This document shows positions 39,247 to 48,383 of a stretch of 64,000 bases of DNA, one piece after another. The DNA is taken from NCBI RefSeq assembly GCF_018860635.1, contig NZ_JAHKPT010000025.1:229867-293866 (forward strand), in the 5' to 3' direction. The notes under the pieces are model-generated. The model saw nothing but the letters and a program-made list of their open reading frames with translations, did no database searches and was not told the origin of the DNA. The position numbers and the translations under genes are program-made. Every line of letters starts with the position of its first letter. The first letter of the stretch is position 1. The stretch comes from Aliiglaciecola lipolytica (GTDB lineage: Bacteria > Pseudomonadota > Gammaproteobacteria > Enterobacterales > Alteromonadaceae).

Positions 39247-39412
39247 CGGTCGTAAGCCGTCGTTCAAAGACAACGAAACCAATTACCGCTATTCGCTCAC
39301 TTCCGTCGGTCAAGGTTGAGTACCAATACCGACCGTTGAAGTTCACGTTAAGTAACGATTTACCAAGAGTTGAGTTTTCTACCAAGATATGATTTAAGCC
39401 ATAGCAGTGAGG

Positions 39413-40673
39413 TCATGGTCGAAGAACCCCTCCCCCCATTGACGAAACAATTGACAACAATGTCATCGCAATGACTACGATCACACCAATTACGCCAATT
39501 ACGCCAATTGTTAATATCGCATTGCCAGTGGATTTCGAAGTACCAACGATGGATGCTTTGATAGTCTTCCTAAAAACTTGTTGGCGCTTTACGGATAAAT
39601 CCATCTTATCGTAGAACATTCCAATTAAATGGGCAGAAAAGTTGTTGTTCTCTGTTTCATTCAACAACATCGCCCCGCCCCCAGGCAATGGGAAGCGTGT
39701 AATGTTGTCGCATAAATTCGTTACCAATACTAGCTCATTTACTTTGGTTTTATTTGTAGGCGATATTGAGGGAAGGTCTTTCTCTTGAGCGGTTTTTGTA
39801 TACCAATTAAGGAAAGCCTCATGTGAATTGGGAGGGCATGCAATTAACTCAAGCTGATCGCGCTTTAGCATGTGTGCGGGTATTTCAATATTTGAATGTC
39901 GGGCATTTGTCACGACTGCATGTTCTATGTCAGTCCATTGAGTATATTTCTTTTGAATGACTTTTTCTGCCAGCTCAGATGCATCCTTAGTTCGTAAACC
40001 AATATAAAATGCCTCTTTGAGCGGACTGACGACATTATTATAGATTTCCAAATCTTCATTTTTGGAACTAAAATACAATTCCATCGGAGTATCACAAGTG
40101 AGAGATTTTTCTAGTAGCTGTATTACTGATGTAAATGAAAAGCCGGTCTTGTTACATTGTGCAATCACGGCCTTTTTTTCTGTCGTGAGTATTGCTTTTA
40201 AAACGGCTAATTCTATTTGATTTTCATGCTGACTTGTTGTTAGGTGGCTATAGCTTTTGAGGATGGACTTTTTGCGCTCTTCAATTGGTTTATTATCTTG
40301 CTCAAAAAAATTAAATTTGGTGGAAGAAACACCTAGATTTAACAAGTATACGTCGGTGGCTGAAAAGAAATGTGTTAATTCTGGTAAGTCCGCTAGAGAT
40401 AGCTGGCTGTGACGAAGTTTAGCGCCAAAAAAAAATTTGCATCAGATGTGGGTAAATTCTACACATAAATACTTGGTATTCGTTGTATGGCAAATGCTCT
40501 GACTCATCTAGAGATAGTCGACCTTCGATTATTTGATCCAAAACCCTAACAGTATCATGTTTAGCTGTACTTCGTTGCAACGCAGCTTCTAATTGCTCAC
40601 TTTTAATATTTGCTTTTAGCAACGATAACGCCGCACTAAAGTGGTGGTCATCAATCAAGTAATTAGGGTACAT
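39413..40673 (-). pseudogene. Hypothetical membrane-tailed protein interrupted by a frameshift in a 9-T run
   Basis: Two overlapping frames read as one gene of 419 codons if one base is removed from the run of nine T (coding strand) at 40427-40435. The first part (83 residues before the run) is a helical unknown domain; after the shift the frame continues through GAKLRHSQLSLADLPEL into LNLGVSSTKFNFFEQ and on to the end. The C terminus has a hydrophobic segment rich in Gly, Val and Ile (about 380-405) followed by a Gly-rich end, so a tail anchor is likely. No known domain. It may be truly broken, phase-variable, subject to slippage, or a sequencing error. Confidence 0.65.
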
Positions 40674-41138
40674 GTTTGAACCTTTTTGATTTTAAAAGCA
40701 GTCTATGGTCGACAAGGTGGCTATGAAGACGTCTTATGTTATAGAGTATTTATATGTAATCAAATAAATCGGTTTTTGCGTCACTTCGCGTCAGTGAAAT
40801 TCTTGGTTCTCATGTGTCCTTAGTCGCCAATCTTCCGTAATTGGAATACTAACCAAAAACATCGCATACTTTAAAGTAATTAGGTAACTCGAACGGCCGG
40901 TCCTCAAAACGGTCATACAAATTGAAAGAAAAATTACTAACTGACATCTTGTCTACGACAAAGTCGCTCGGTAATTAGACCGACAGTTTCCCTTGGTAAT
41001 CACACTAGTACACTTGTTCATTGTGATTACCAAGGGAGACTGAGACTGCATCAGTTGCTGTTTCTTCCATATAACTTTTATTTTTACTCATCCATAAAAC
41101 TCTATCAAAATGCCTATTGTTATGAGCCTATTAAATGA
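40674..41138. other. Gene-free stretch upstream of two divergent/convergent small genes
   Basis: About 465 bp with no convincing gene. It must hold the promoter of the frameshifted gene at its left side. Its main feature is the long palindrome described separately at 40986-41040. No ribosome site or codon pattern suggests a hidden protein. Confidence 0.5.
40986..41040. repeat. Long perfect inverted repeat (16-bp arms)
   Basis: Arms TCCCTTGGTAATCACA (40989-41004) and its exact complement (41022-41037), extended by three more base pairs with one mismatch, separated by 17 nt. No T run follows on either side, so it is not an ordinary terminator. It could be an operator for the neighbouring XRE regulator, a recombination site, or a remnant of a small inverted-repeat element. 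Confidence 0.7.
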
Positions 41139-41390
41139 TCACCTATCAGATTCCGATCCGTTTTTAAGTTGTTTCAATCCATGTTTTGGATCCAAGCCTA
41201 ACGCTTCACAGTACTGCACATATTCATATACAAAAAGTTTTCGCTGTCCTTTTTCTATTTTACTGACTGTTTGGAAAGGCTCGTCTAATAGTAAGCCTAA
41301 CTCACGCGCAGTCATGCCCTTCTTAATACGCTCATTTTTAAGCCAAGAAAGCAATCGGGTGTAACTTTGGTCATTGGTGGACTTTTTCAT
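41139..41390 (-). CDS. XRE-family helix-turn-helix regulator
   Basis: An 83-residue DNA-binding protein that is essentially one Cro/C1-type HTH domain (residues about 10-70). The pattern RIKKGMTARELGLLLDEP followed by QTVSKIEKGQRKL is the classic XRE signature. Such small regulators usually control neighbouring accessory genes or act as antitoxins; no partner toxin is adjacent. The long palindrome at 40986 is a candidate binding site. Confidence 0.85.
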   Translation of the reverse strand: MKKSTNDQSYTRLLSWLKNERIKKGMTARELGLLLDEPFQTVSKIEKGQRKLFVYEYVQYCEALGLDPKHGLKQLKNGSESDR

Positions 41391-41623
41391 CTTGTCCCTA
41401 TTATGACGACATGGTACGATGTCCCGAAATTAGGGACGAATGGATTGAAAATTTGAAGTATTGTGTCAGATTTTAGCTGGCCTATTTCAAAATGATAATG
41501 AGATTAGAATTCCTAAGTCTACTGAATAGAAGAAGTTAGCTGTCCTATTTTGAAATATTTGTCCATCAGCAAAATATGATAATGAATATCTAGCATCTAA
41601 ACTATAAACACGAGGTGTTTTTC

Positions 41624-41860
41624 ATGAGCAATGAAGATAGAAATAAGAATAGCCAATATACAATGTTCAAAACATTGGACGATACCGGTCTGCATTCAGC
41701 GCATATTACTATCTCAAACCCAACAGATTTGGCCATAAGGGTTGACACATCTAACTCAGGCAAAACCACTTCCCAATTGACAATTGAAATCGCAGGTGAG
41801 GACTTTGATAAATTAACGAAAAATTGGGTTGAGATGAGGTCTAAGGAAGAGCGGGGTTGA
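41624..41860 (+). CDS. Small hypothetical protein (78 aa)
   Basis: An uncharacterised 78-residue acidic protein (starts MSNEDRNKN, ends RSKEERG). The ATG at 41624 has GAGGT at 7-nt spacing; an earlier in-frame GTG at 41615 lies inside that ribosome site and is unlikely. The middle part (HITISNPTDLAIRV) suggests a small beta-rich fold. No homologous family recognised. A hairpin at 41976 may terminate its transcript. Confidence 0.6.
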   Translation: MSNEDRNKNSQYTMFKTLDDTGLHSAHITISNPTDLAIRVDTSNSGKTTSQLTIEIAGEDFDKLTKNWVEMRSKEERG

Positions 41861-42186
41861 AGCATATACCGATAGCGATTTACGTTATAGATGTTGTGGC
41901 ATTAAGGGAAACTCTGCCGCAAGCCAGCCAAGGATATTGCTTTCTAATCCGAGATGAAGAGAGGGGAATAAATATCTCGGCCTCAAGCGGCCGAGTTTCA
42001 AGAGCTGTTTAGCTTAAGCAACACCGCCAAGTGCAATAGTATTAATATATTTCAAAGCATCATAAATATTCACCCGCGCTACAGCAACTTTAGCTGTGCA
42101 GCTAAGCTCCAATATATGTTCGGGTTCGTGCTATTTGGAGGCGGGTTTGTCACTGTCAGCCCATGTGTTAATTTTAAAACTATTTG
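41861..42186. other. Intergenic stretch with one stable hairpin
   Basis: About 325 bp without a gene between two convergent genes. A stable hairpin CTCGGCC / GGCCGAG with a 6-nt loop sits at 41976-41995, followed by only a short T run; it is the most likely transcription end for the small plus-strand gene. Nothing else stands out. Confidence 0.5.
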
Positions 42187-43020
42187 TTATTCGTCGTTTA
42201 CCGCAGTTTCTAATAATTGTACTTTTAAATTAAATTGATCATATAGCCGCTTAGATGAAGATGAGCATACTTTTGCTACTTTTTTGCACCAGTCTATATA
42301 AGCTAACTTCCGTTCAAGCGACCACTGGCTAGGGATAGAAGATACGTTAGATATTACTTCAGCTAATTTGATTGATTGCGCAGCATTACTCCCTATGGAA
42401 ATCTGATTAAGTAATTCTATTTTTTTATCATCAGAATTTTCCGCTGAGTTGCACGTCAGCTCTAGAACTATTTTTGAAACTTCGCTTCCAAATAGGTACT
42501 TTAGACCAATACTGGTAACCTCAGTATCTTCTAAAATGTTATGCAAAACTGCCGCTATAAACATATTTTCATTGCTATTTGATTCATAAAACTGGATGAG
42601 TTGCACCACTTCAATCAAGTGGTTTACATATGGCTCGCCAGTACTCTTACATTTTTGGTTCGCATGATGTAGTGAGGCAAATTTAATCGCAGAATGTAGA
42701 GAGCAGGAATGCTGATATCCGTATAATTTAGCGCTGAACACACAGCGAATTAGTGTCTCATAGGGTTTCATCTCATCTGTAGTGGTATGCTCAATAGGTA
42801 ATGTTGATAAGACAACAGCATGTAGTTCATTGCCTTTAAGACTGCTATTTGAAATTAAGCATTGATATTCGCTTGGCAACTCATATACGTCAAAATTTCC
42901 TAGGCCGGCATAGAATCCGTATAAATATTTCTTGCGCTCTGGACTGTAATAAAGAGATTTAGCCGCTATCCAGTTGCTAATATTTTTTAACGCTATCTTA
43001 AGACTTGTATCGTACCCCAT
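42187..43020 (-). CDS. HD-domain (SpoT/MESH1-like) protein with altered HD pair
   Basis: A 277-residue protein whose central part (about 105-185) matches the HD domain of (p)ppGpp hydrolases: ASLHHANQKCKSTGEPYVNHL, then AAVLHNILEDTEVT. The first His (about 119), the His at about 134 and the ED pair (about 164-165) are present, but the metal-binding His-Asp pair reads His-Asn (about 160-161). This change would be expected to weaken or abolish the hydrolase, so it may be a binding protein or have altered metal use. The N-terminal 100 residues are unassigned. No synthetase domain is present. Stand-alone gene. Confidence 0.7.
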   Translation of the reverse strand: MGYDTSLKIALKNISNWIAAKSLYYSPERKKYLYGFYAGLGNFDVYELPSEYQCLISNSSLKGNELHAVVLSTLPIEHTTTDEMKPYETLIRCVFSAKLYGYQHSCSLHSAIKFASLHHANQKCKSTGEPYVNHLIEVVQLIQFYESNSNENMFIAAVLHNILEDTEVTSIGLKYLFGSEVSKIVLELTCNSAENSDDKKIELLNQISIGSNAAQSIKLAEVISNVSSIPSQWSLERKLAYIDWCKKVAKVCSSSSKRLYDQFNLKVQLLETAVNDE

Positions 43021-43335
43021 GATTTCTCCCGTCTAGCTTTCTATTAATACGCTGAATCTAACTTAAGTAGCCAAGCCTGATGTACGAATAGGAGAATTAG
43101 GAGTGTGAGTTCATATCATCATTATTACCGTTACTTAGCCGAATCTTAATTCATGAAAAATAAGCGGTCAATGAAAAATAAACGTAACCATTTGTATTTA
43201 ATACACTTTTAAAATAAATGATTGACAAAATATCAAAGAAAAACTCTCTATCAGAACATTTAGCTGTTGGTAACCATTAACAAATGTAAATCAATCACCC
43301 CTTATATAAAGGAAATTATAAGAAGGATTATAAAA
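43021..43335. promoter_or_regulatory. AT-rich upstream region between the HD gene and the hsdM fragment
   Basis: About 315 bp between divergent genes, very AT-rich. It likely holds promoters for both sides. An in-frame extension of hsdM reaches a GTG at 43267, but the ATG at 43336, preceded by AAGGA-like purines, fits the family start. No repeats or RNA gene seen. Confidence 0.4.
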
Positions 43336-43932
43336 ATGGCAGATTTTAAAAAGATAGAAGAATTAGAAAAACGATTATGGTCAGCAACTGACTCACTTCG
43401 AGCCAACACAGGCTTAATAGCGCAAGAGTATTCCCGACCAATACTAGGCTTAATTTTCCTTAAGTATGCTGAATATCGTTTTTCACTCGCAAAAAGTATG
43501 ATTGAAGAGCAAAACAGTTCACGGCGTCGAGGTGGGGCTTTATTTGGTCATGGTATTAAATCAAAAATTCAAGCAGAAGGCGCTATGTATGTGCCGGATG
43601 ATGCACTCTACTCTAATTTATTGGCATTACCAGAAGGTTCAAACATCGGTATTAATGTTAACAACTCCATGAAAGCACTTGAAGCAGATAACGAAGCAAT
43701 TAAAGATGCCCTGCCTAAAACTTATACTCGCTTTGAAAACGATATACTCAAAAGCTTGCTTAAAAACTTTAACGACATCGACTTCAGCCTTGGTTCTGAT
43801 ATTTTCGGTCGAATTTACGAATACTTCCTTAATGAGTTTGCTAAAACAGAAGGTCAAGGTGGTGGTGAGTTCTTCACGCCCTCAGCATTAGTAAAGCTAA
43901 TCACAGAAGTGATTGAACCTTATCAACGGTAA
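43336..43932 (+). pseudogene. N-terminal fragment of a type I restriction-modification methyltransferase (HsdM)
   Basis: The first 195 or so codons of an HsdM subunit: the N-terminal helical domain ([20 protein letters not shown]) and the beginning of the methylase domain ([39 protein letters not shown]). The frame then leaves homology two codons before its stop, just where the SAM-binding DPACGSGG motif should follow. No hsdS or hsdR gene is present. It is joined directly to a histidine-kinase fragment, so it is a deletion scar and inactive as a methylase. Confidence 0.85.
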
Positions 43933-44668
43933 TCGTTTTAAACAAATTTTGGTTAACTTTGTATCTAACGCAATTAAGTTTACTTTAATCGGTAGAGTAG
44001 AAATTAGAATATCTGTAGAAGCTAAAGCTTTAGAATTTACAGTGAAAGATACGGGTATTGGAATGTCTCAGGAAACCATTGATACGTTGTTTGATCGCTT
44101 TTCTTAGGCAGACACCTCAATAACACGAAAGTTTGGCGGCACTGGATTAGGTATGTCTATTTGCAAAAATTTAGTGAATTTGATGCAAGGTAATATCACC
44201 GTCTCTAGTGAACTAAAACTAGGTGTTGAATTTACCGTTACGTTACCGCTAGAACGGGCAGAAACAACAATTTATAACGAACAGGCTTTCAGATCTGAAT
44301 TACCTAATTTGAGCAATAAACGAATATTATTGGCAGAGGATAATCAGATCAATCAAATGGTATTTCAAGCTATGCTTGAAGCAACCAAAGCAGAGTTGGT
44401 TATAACAAATGATGGGCAACAGGCAGTCGATTTATTCCAAAATGGACAATTTGACATTGTATTTTTGGATATTCAAATGTCTGTGATGGATGGGATCGAA
44501 GCTTGCCAGCTTATTCGGCGAATTTCTAAAGATGTACCATTAGTGTCTCTAACTGCCAATGTATCTTCTCAGGATATAAAAAAGTATCTAGCTGTTGGGT
44601 TTGATTATCATATTGGTAAACCTATAGACCTAGAGGCGTTATTTATGCCACTTAAAACTTTGGTGTAG
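43922..44668 (+). pseudogene. C-terminal fragment of a hybrid histidine kinase with a nonsense codon
   Basis: Reading one frame through an in-frame TAG at 44105-44107 gives the ATPase domain and receiver domain of a hybrid sensor kinase: N box NFVSNAIKFT, G1 box DTGIGM, F box LFDRFS then (stop) ADTSITRKFGGTGLG, and a receiver with the phosphoacceptor in DIVFLDIQM and the Lys in HIGKP. In relatives the stop position is a Gln (CAG), so one base change created it. The sensor part and the phospho-accepting His domain are missing; the fragment is fused to hsdM. Confidence 0.85.
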
Positions 44669-44876
44669 GCATTTTGAGTTTTATTACCTCGACTATTATT
44701 CGAGAAACAGTGAATGTAGGCAATGTCGGAATTTTTTTCGTTAGTAGATTGGTAAAAATCGACACACTCGCCAAAATCTTCAGTCCATTGAGTATCTACA
44801 AACAAGACACCTATAATTCCGGAAAGGTTGTCATGCCCGCAATAGAGTTCTTATTAGACAGTTCACTTATAAATTA

Positions 44877-44901
44877 AAAGCCAGCATAAAGTGCTGGCTT
44901 T
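44877..44901. terminator. Intrinsic terminator
   Basis: A perfect 10-bp stem AAAGCCAGCA / TGCTGGCTTT with a 5-nt loop and A/T runs at both ends. It separates the broken kinase (plus strand) from the two minus-strand genes ending at 44936 and can work in both directions. Confidence 0.85.
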
Positions 44902-44935
44902 AAAAATATCAACTCGTTCTACTACAGGATATAAA

Positions 44936-45133
44936 TCACTTGTCTAGAGACTTTTTATTTTCCAATACTATTGAAAAAAGAAAGTAACCTATCCAGCTAA
45001 AAAGTAGTGTCCCTAAAAGCCATAAAGCTTTTTTTGTTCCTGAATGTTTATTCGAAATTAGAACAAGGACTATAGGCAAAAAAATTATCAGTAATACGAA
45101 CAATACTTGAACATATCCAATAGATCCCATCAT
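44936..45133 (-). CDS. Small two-helix membrane protein
   Basis: A 65-residue protein with two hydrophobic helices (about 9-27, FVLLIIFLPIVLVLI, and 37-57, LWLLGTLLFSWIGYFLF) joined by a short basic loop, resembling the membrane domain found at the start of cardiolipin-synthase-like proteins. Spaced 7 bp after the preceding exported protein gene, so both are probably co-transcribed. Function unknown. Confidence 0.6.
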   Translation of the reverse strand: MMGSIGYVQVLFVLLIIFLPIVLVLISNKHSGTKKALWLLGTLLFSWIGYFLFSIVLENKKSLDK

Positions 45134-45140
45134 TTGCTCC

Positions 45141-45974
45141 TTAGTGAACTTTACATGTAACGGTAAGACCAGTTTCAGTCTCTTTCGATGAACAAGTCAT
45201 AGAGATACCACTTCCTGTACCACCACCATTAATCGTGACTGGAATGTTTAGTCTGTTGATCGCTTCTAAGTAATTGTTTACGTTAGTTTCACCGGACAAT
45301 TCAACTGGCGCACCAGATGCGACAGCTGTAGATGTCTGGTTAATGGTGTTATTTTGACTATCAACCATCTCGATAAACTCCCCCGATAAGCTACCATTAA
45401 AGCTTATTTTATCAAAGCTTATTTTAGCAGTACTACCATCTGAAAAAGTAATATCTAATATATAAGGGTAATCTTTAGTTAAATAAAACATATCCATTAT
45501 TTGATAGATTTGATAATTTAGATAATCCTCAAATGTGCGATTTTCAATTGCATAATCCATAACATCATTAGATTTATTTGATTTAACAACATCATAGGCA
45601 CTATCTGCGATTTCGCTTGGGATTGTTACATCAAGAGCGCTAATTTTAGCTGCCCCCCACAAATCTAACAATGTACTTACTTTTTGAATTTCGTCAGTGG
45701 TAGGTACGAGAGTTATAATATGAACAGAAGGTGGAACCCCTGGCTCTTGAGTAATTATATTTATAACTCTATACTTTTTATGCTGAGCAGCAGGACGATT
45801 AACCACCGTAACGGTGTTCATAGAACCTCCGTGGTCTATGGCATCGAACCTAGCTTTTGTTTCAAAATCATATTCCGAAACGCAACTGTCACAATAACTA
45901 AATAAATTTTCACTTAAGCTCAATTTTGAGTAAAAACTACAGATAACTACTAAACTTACAACTATATATTTCAT
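45141..45974 (-). CDS. Exported hypothetical protein
   Basis: A 277-residue protein with a signal peptide (about 1-21, ending LSLSE) and a mature part starting with a CDSC cysteine pair; another cysteine pair is near the C terminus (MTCSSKE, TVTCKVH). The middle is a mixture of helix and strand with no known domain. Its operon partner is a small membrane protein. Possibly an envelope or secreted cargo protein of the island; no function is proposed. Confidence 0.65.
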   Translation of the reverse strand: MKYIVVSLVVICSFYSKLSLSENLFSYCDSCVSEYDFETKARFDAIDHGGSMNTVTVVNRPAAQHKKYRVINIITQEPGVPPSVHIITLVPTTDEIQKVSTLLDLWGAAKISALDVTIPSEIADSAYDVVKSNKSNDVMDYAIENRTFEDYLNYQIYQIMDMFYLTKDYPYILDITFSDGSTAKISFDKISFNGSLSGEFIEMVDSQNNTINQTSTAVASGAPVELSGETNVNNYLEAINRLNIPVTINGGGTGSGISMTCSSKETETGLTVTCKVH

Positions 45975-46479
45975 TACAACTCCAATTAAATAATTTTATA
46001 TTCCATTTTAGAAATTTTATATTTGGGTACGTTCTTGTGCCTTATTATCGAGCTAATAGAACCCGCCCTAAAATTTCGGGTGAGGATGTTATCATGTTAA
46101 AACCAGTGATAAAAGGTAATATTTTTATACACCCTTTGGAGCAAATGAATTGGCGAATGATAAAAATACTTCTACATCAAAACTTTTTACTAGAGCATAA
46201 ATATCCACACACAAGGAATAATTGTTAACAGCAGTTTAAATTTCGCCTTTTTCGGTGATGGAGGTACGCGAGGTAACTGATAACTGAATGCACGGTTAAA
46301 GTACCTCTTTTACGATAACCTTCTAATCTATTTTCACGTACCATGGCAGGAATTGCTCAATATCGATTTCTAAGTTGATAGGCTGCGACAGCAGGTGCAT
46401 TAGGTAACCGAATAACAACTAAACCAATTGTTTTGGCGGTTTCGATGATTGCTTAAAGCACTGCAACAGCCAATCATAA
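45975..46479. other. Gene-poor stretch with degraded sequence
   Basis: About 505 bp with no convincing gene. A 63-codon open frame on the plus strand (46037-46228) starts with TTG, lacks a ribosome site and has no protein-like character. The right part (from about 46260) may belong to the degraded reverse-transcriptase gene that is recognisable from 46480, but I could not confirm this. Confidence 0.45.
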
Positions 46480-46760
46480 GAGGCTTTATCTCGTGTTCAG
46501 CGGGTGCTAGCAATGTGGATTTTGGTCGTGGTCACAACCACAATTTTAAACGCTGAATCAGGTGCTTGCTGATTACATGAAGGACGCGTTTATGCCCTCA
46601 GGGGCGTGTTCACAAGTAGAGTCAAGTCATCCGCATAGCGGGCAAATTTGCTAACGCATTTCTTTAAATCTTTGTCCAAAGGATCGATAATTATGTTCGC
46701 TAAGAGCGGTAATAATGCCTTGCATCTGTTTCACCGCTTGTTGTCCATTTCGACTTGATA
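46480..46760 (-). pseudogene. Remnant of a group II intron reverse transcriptase
   Basis: On the minus strand, codons from 46709 down to 46590 read LLANIIIDPLDKDL and KFARYADDLTLLVNT, the SPLLANI and YADD polymerase motifs of group II intron maturases. After a stop and a frame change the next motif region (RVLHVISKHLIQRLKLWL) is still recognisable. The frame is broken by at least two lesions, and the maturase and endonuclease parts are not recognisable. No intron RNA structure was identified. Confidence 0.75.
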
Positions 46761-46769
46761 AAGCTAAAA

Positions 46770-47235
46770 TGTGTGATTCATAGAGATCGTTTCAATCTTG
46801 AGATCTCTAAATCTAGTTTGTAATTGGCATCCTGAATCTTTTCATTACTAATTTCATAGTTATCTAAAACTTCATCTGAGAAAGGTGTTCCGTTTGAGAC
46901 TATGAAATACTTTTCCATTGGCGTTTTACCTTTATGCACGCCGTGTGGACGATTCCACTTGTAGTAGTGCTGCCATTCAGAGAGTTGATTATCCAAGTAA
47001 TCAGAATCAATATCTACAGTTGCGTAGAATTCGGCTCTATCCGTTTTTTGCGAACGCTCGACCTTTCCATTTAAGTGTGGCGATGCCGGTTTATTTGGAC
47101 GAAATTAATACCTAGTGTCATCATTTGATTCTGAACTTTCTCAGCAAAAAACTCTCTACCTCGATCTGTTTGGAAACGTCATCTCTTCAACCACTGCGTC
47201 AATAAAGTCTAATGTGTTTGCAGCTGTACTGTAAC
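46770..47235 (-). mobile_element. Degraded and truncated IS481-family copy
   Basis: The terminal repeat TGTGTGATTCATAGA is present at 46770-46784, and the minus strand encodes the C-terminal 72 residues of the same transposase as at 28413-29393 (DNQLSEWQHYYKWNRPH), followed upstream by matching DNA with small deletions and frameshifts up to about 47235 (counterpart of the AANTLDFIDAVVEEM region). The left half of the element is missing. Confidence 0.82.
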
Positions 47236-47506
47236 CCTCCCTTTTATCGATCACATTTAAAGAAAGTTTCCCTGATTGTAGCCGTAGGCTGAGATAACAT
47301 AAATATACTGGTCACATATATGCCACAATATAGAGCAAAGTTACTTTCTTTAGGCTAACCCTATTTAGTATTAGTTAAAGTTAGGTTTACAATAATGACA
47401 CACTGTATGTTAAAACAGTTGTTATGGACTTTTTCTTATAAATATGAGAAATTCTCTTACAATAGTACAAAGCATTTAAATACATTTGATTACATAACGG
47501 ATTATT

Positions 47507-48361
47507 ATGAACAAATTAAAAAAGAGCATTACTGTCAGGTTTTTCTCAATTGAAGCTGAGAACTCTTTTTTTAGTGAGTTTATTTCCAATTACCAAGCTA
47601 ATCAAAGTAACGATAATCAAACTCGGATTATCAACATTCGAAATAAGAAGCACTTAGTAAAAGCATTTAACTCTACCAAGCTAAATGTTTTTCCAGTAAC
47701 AGTAGTTCGTGAAAGGAATACATGGCAAACAAAAGCCACAAGCGATGGTAAGATTTCCTCCATAGCGATAAACCAAGGTATTATTGGTGACCCATATTTT
47801 TTTAAAATAGTACCAAATTTAAAGCTTGTTATCGGCTTTACGTCGGGGCCAAGTGTTAGCTTGAAAAGCGTTGGAACGTCATTGTTGGAACAGTTCAGTA
47901 ATAATAGATCAAGTAAAATTAAATTAGAGCTTATTCCAAAAGAAAAAGAGTTTTCAAAATTAACTGAAATAAGTGATTACAGTAGTCTGCATTTTAAAAT
48001 AGGAACATCGTCACTTTCAGATGTATCTGAAAATGCCCCCCAGTTAATTCGAGATTTAAGTTGTGCTCCATACCTAGAGAGCAACATGCAACTTGCTTTA
48101 GATTTTGCCATTGATGAAAAAGAAGATTCGGGTTTATCAAAAGAGAATGTCATTGAGATTGTAAATTATTTATCAAATCATGATGACTGTACACTTTTAA
48201 AAGTTAAAGGAAAAAATGAAGACGGCTCTGTAGTTCATTTAGATTTTGGTAATGCATTCTTTAATTATAAAACTGAAATTACTACACGCCATAAATATAT
48301 CGATGAAAAAGCTGCTCAAGAAGTTTTAGAAGCAGCCCTAACCAGTTTTAAATCCTTGTAA
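47507..48361 (+). CDS. Hypothetical protein next to the Hachiman locus
   Basis: An uncharacterised 284-residue cytosolic protein, basic at the N terminus (MNKLKKSITVRFFSIE) and of mixed alpha/beta character, without membrane segments or metal motifs. It begins like many phage- or defence-associated proteins of unknown function (a short strand with TVRFFSIE followed by a helix). It is convergent with hamB and separated from it by a small hairpin, so it is not part of the Hachiman operon. Because it lies among defence genes and IS remnants it may be a stand-alone defence gene; this is speculation from context. Confidence 0.6.
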   Translation: MNKLKKSITVRFFSIEAENSFFSEFISNYQANQSNDNQTRIINIRNKKHLVKAFNSTKLNVFPVTVVRERNTWQTKATSDGKISSIAINQGIIGDPYFFKIVPNLKLVIGFTSGPSVSLKSVGTSLLEQFSNNRSSKIKLELIPKEKEFSKLTEISDYSSLHFKIGTSSLSDVSENAPQLIRDLSCAPYLESNMQLALDFAIDEKEDSGLSKENVIEIVNYLSNHDDCTLLKVKGKNEDGSVVHLDFGNAFFNYKTEITTRHKYIDEKAAQEVLEAALTSFKSL

Positions 48362-48383
48362 TAACGAGTGCATAATCGTTATT
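48360..48383. terminator. Bidirectional hairpin between convergent genes
   Basis: Stem AATAACGA / TCGTTATT with an 8-nt loop, starting at the last base of the plus-strand stop codon and ending one base before the hamB stop. A T-rich stretch follows on the plus side, so it can end transcription of the plus-strand gene. Confidence 0.65.

Noticed and set aside
40986-41040. Reading the long palindrome as an integron attC site or a CRISPR repeat
   Set aside because: The palindrome is single in the window, lacks the attC core site pattern, and no integrase of integron type or Cas gene is present.
44674-44877. Plus-strand open frame of 67 codons after the broken kinase
   Set aside because: It has no protein-like pattern, starts just after the kinase stop without a ribosome site, and ends at the terminator hairpin; an equally long frame exists on the other strand.
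46037-46228. Open frame of 63 codons in the gap before the reverse-transcriptase remnant
   Set aside because: TTG start, no ribosome site, composition unlike a protein and surrounded by degraded sequence.
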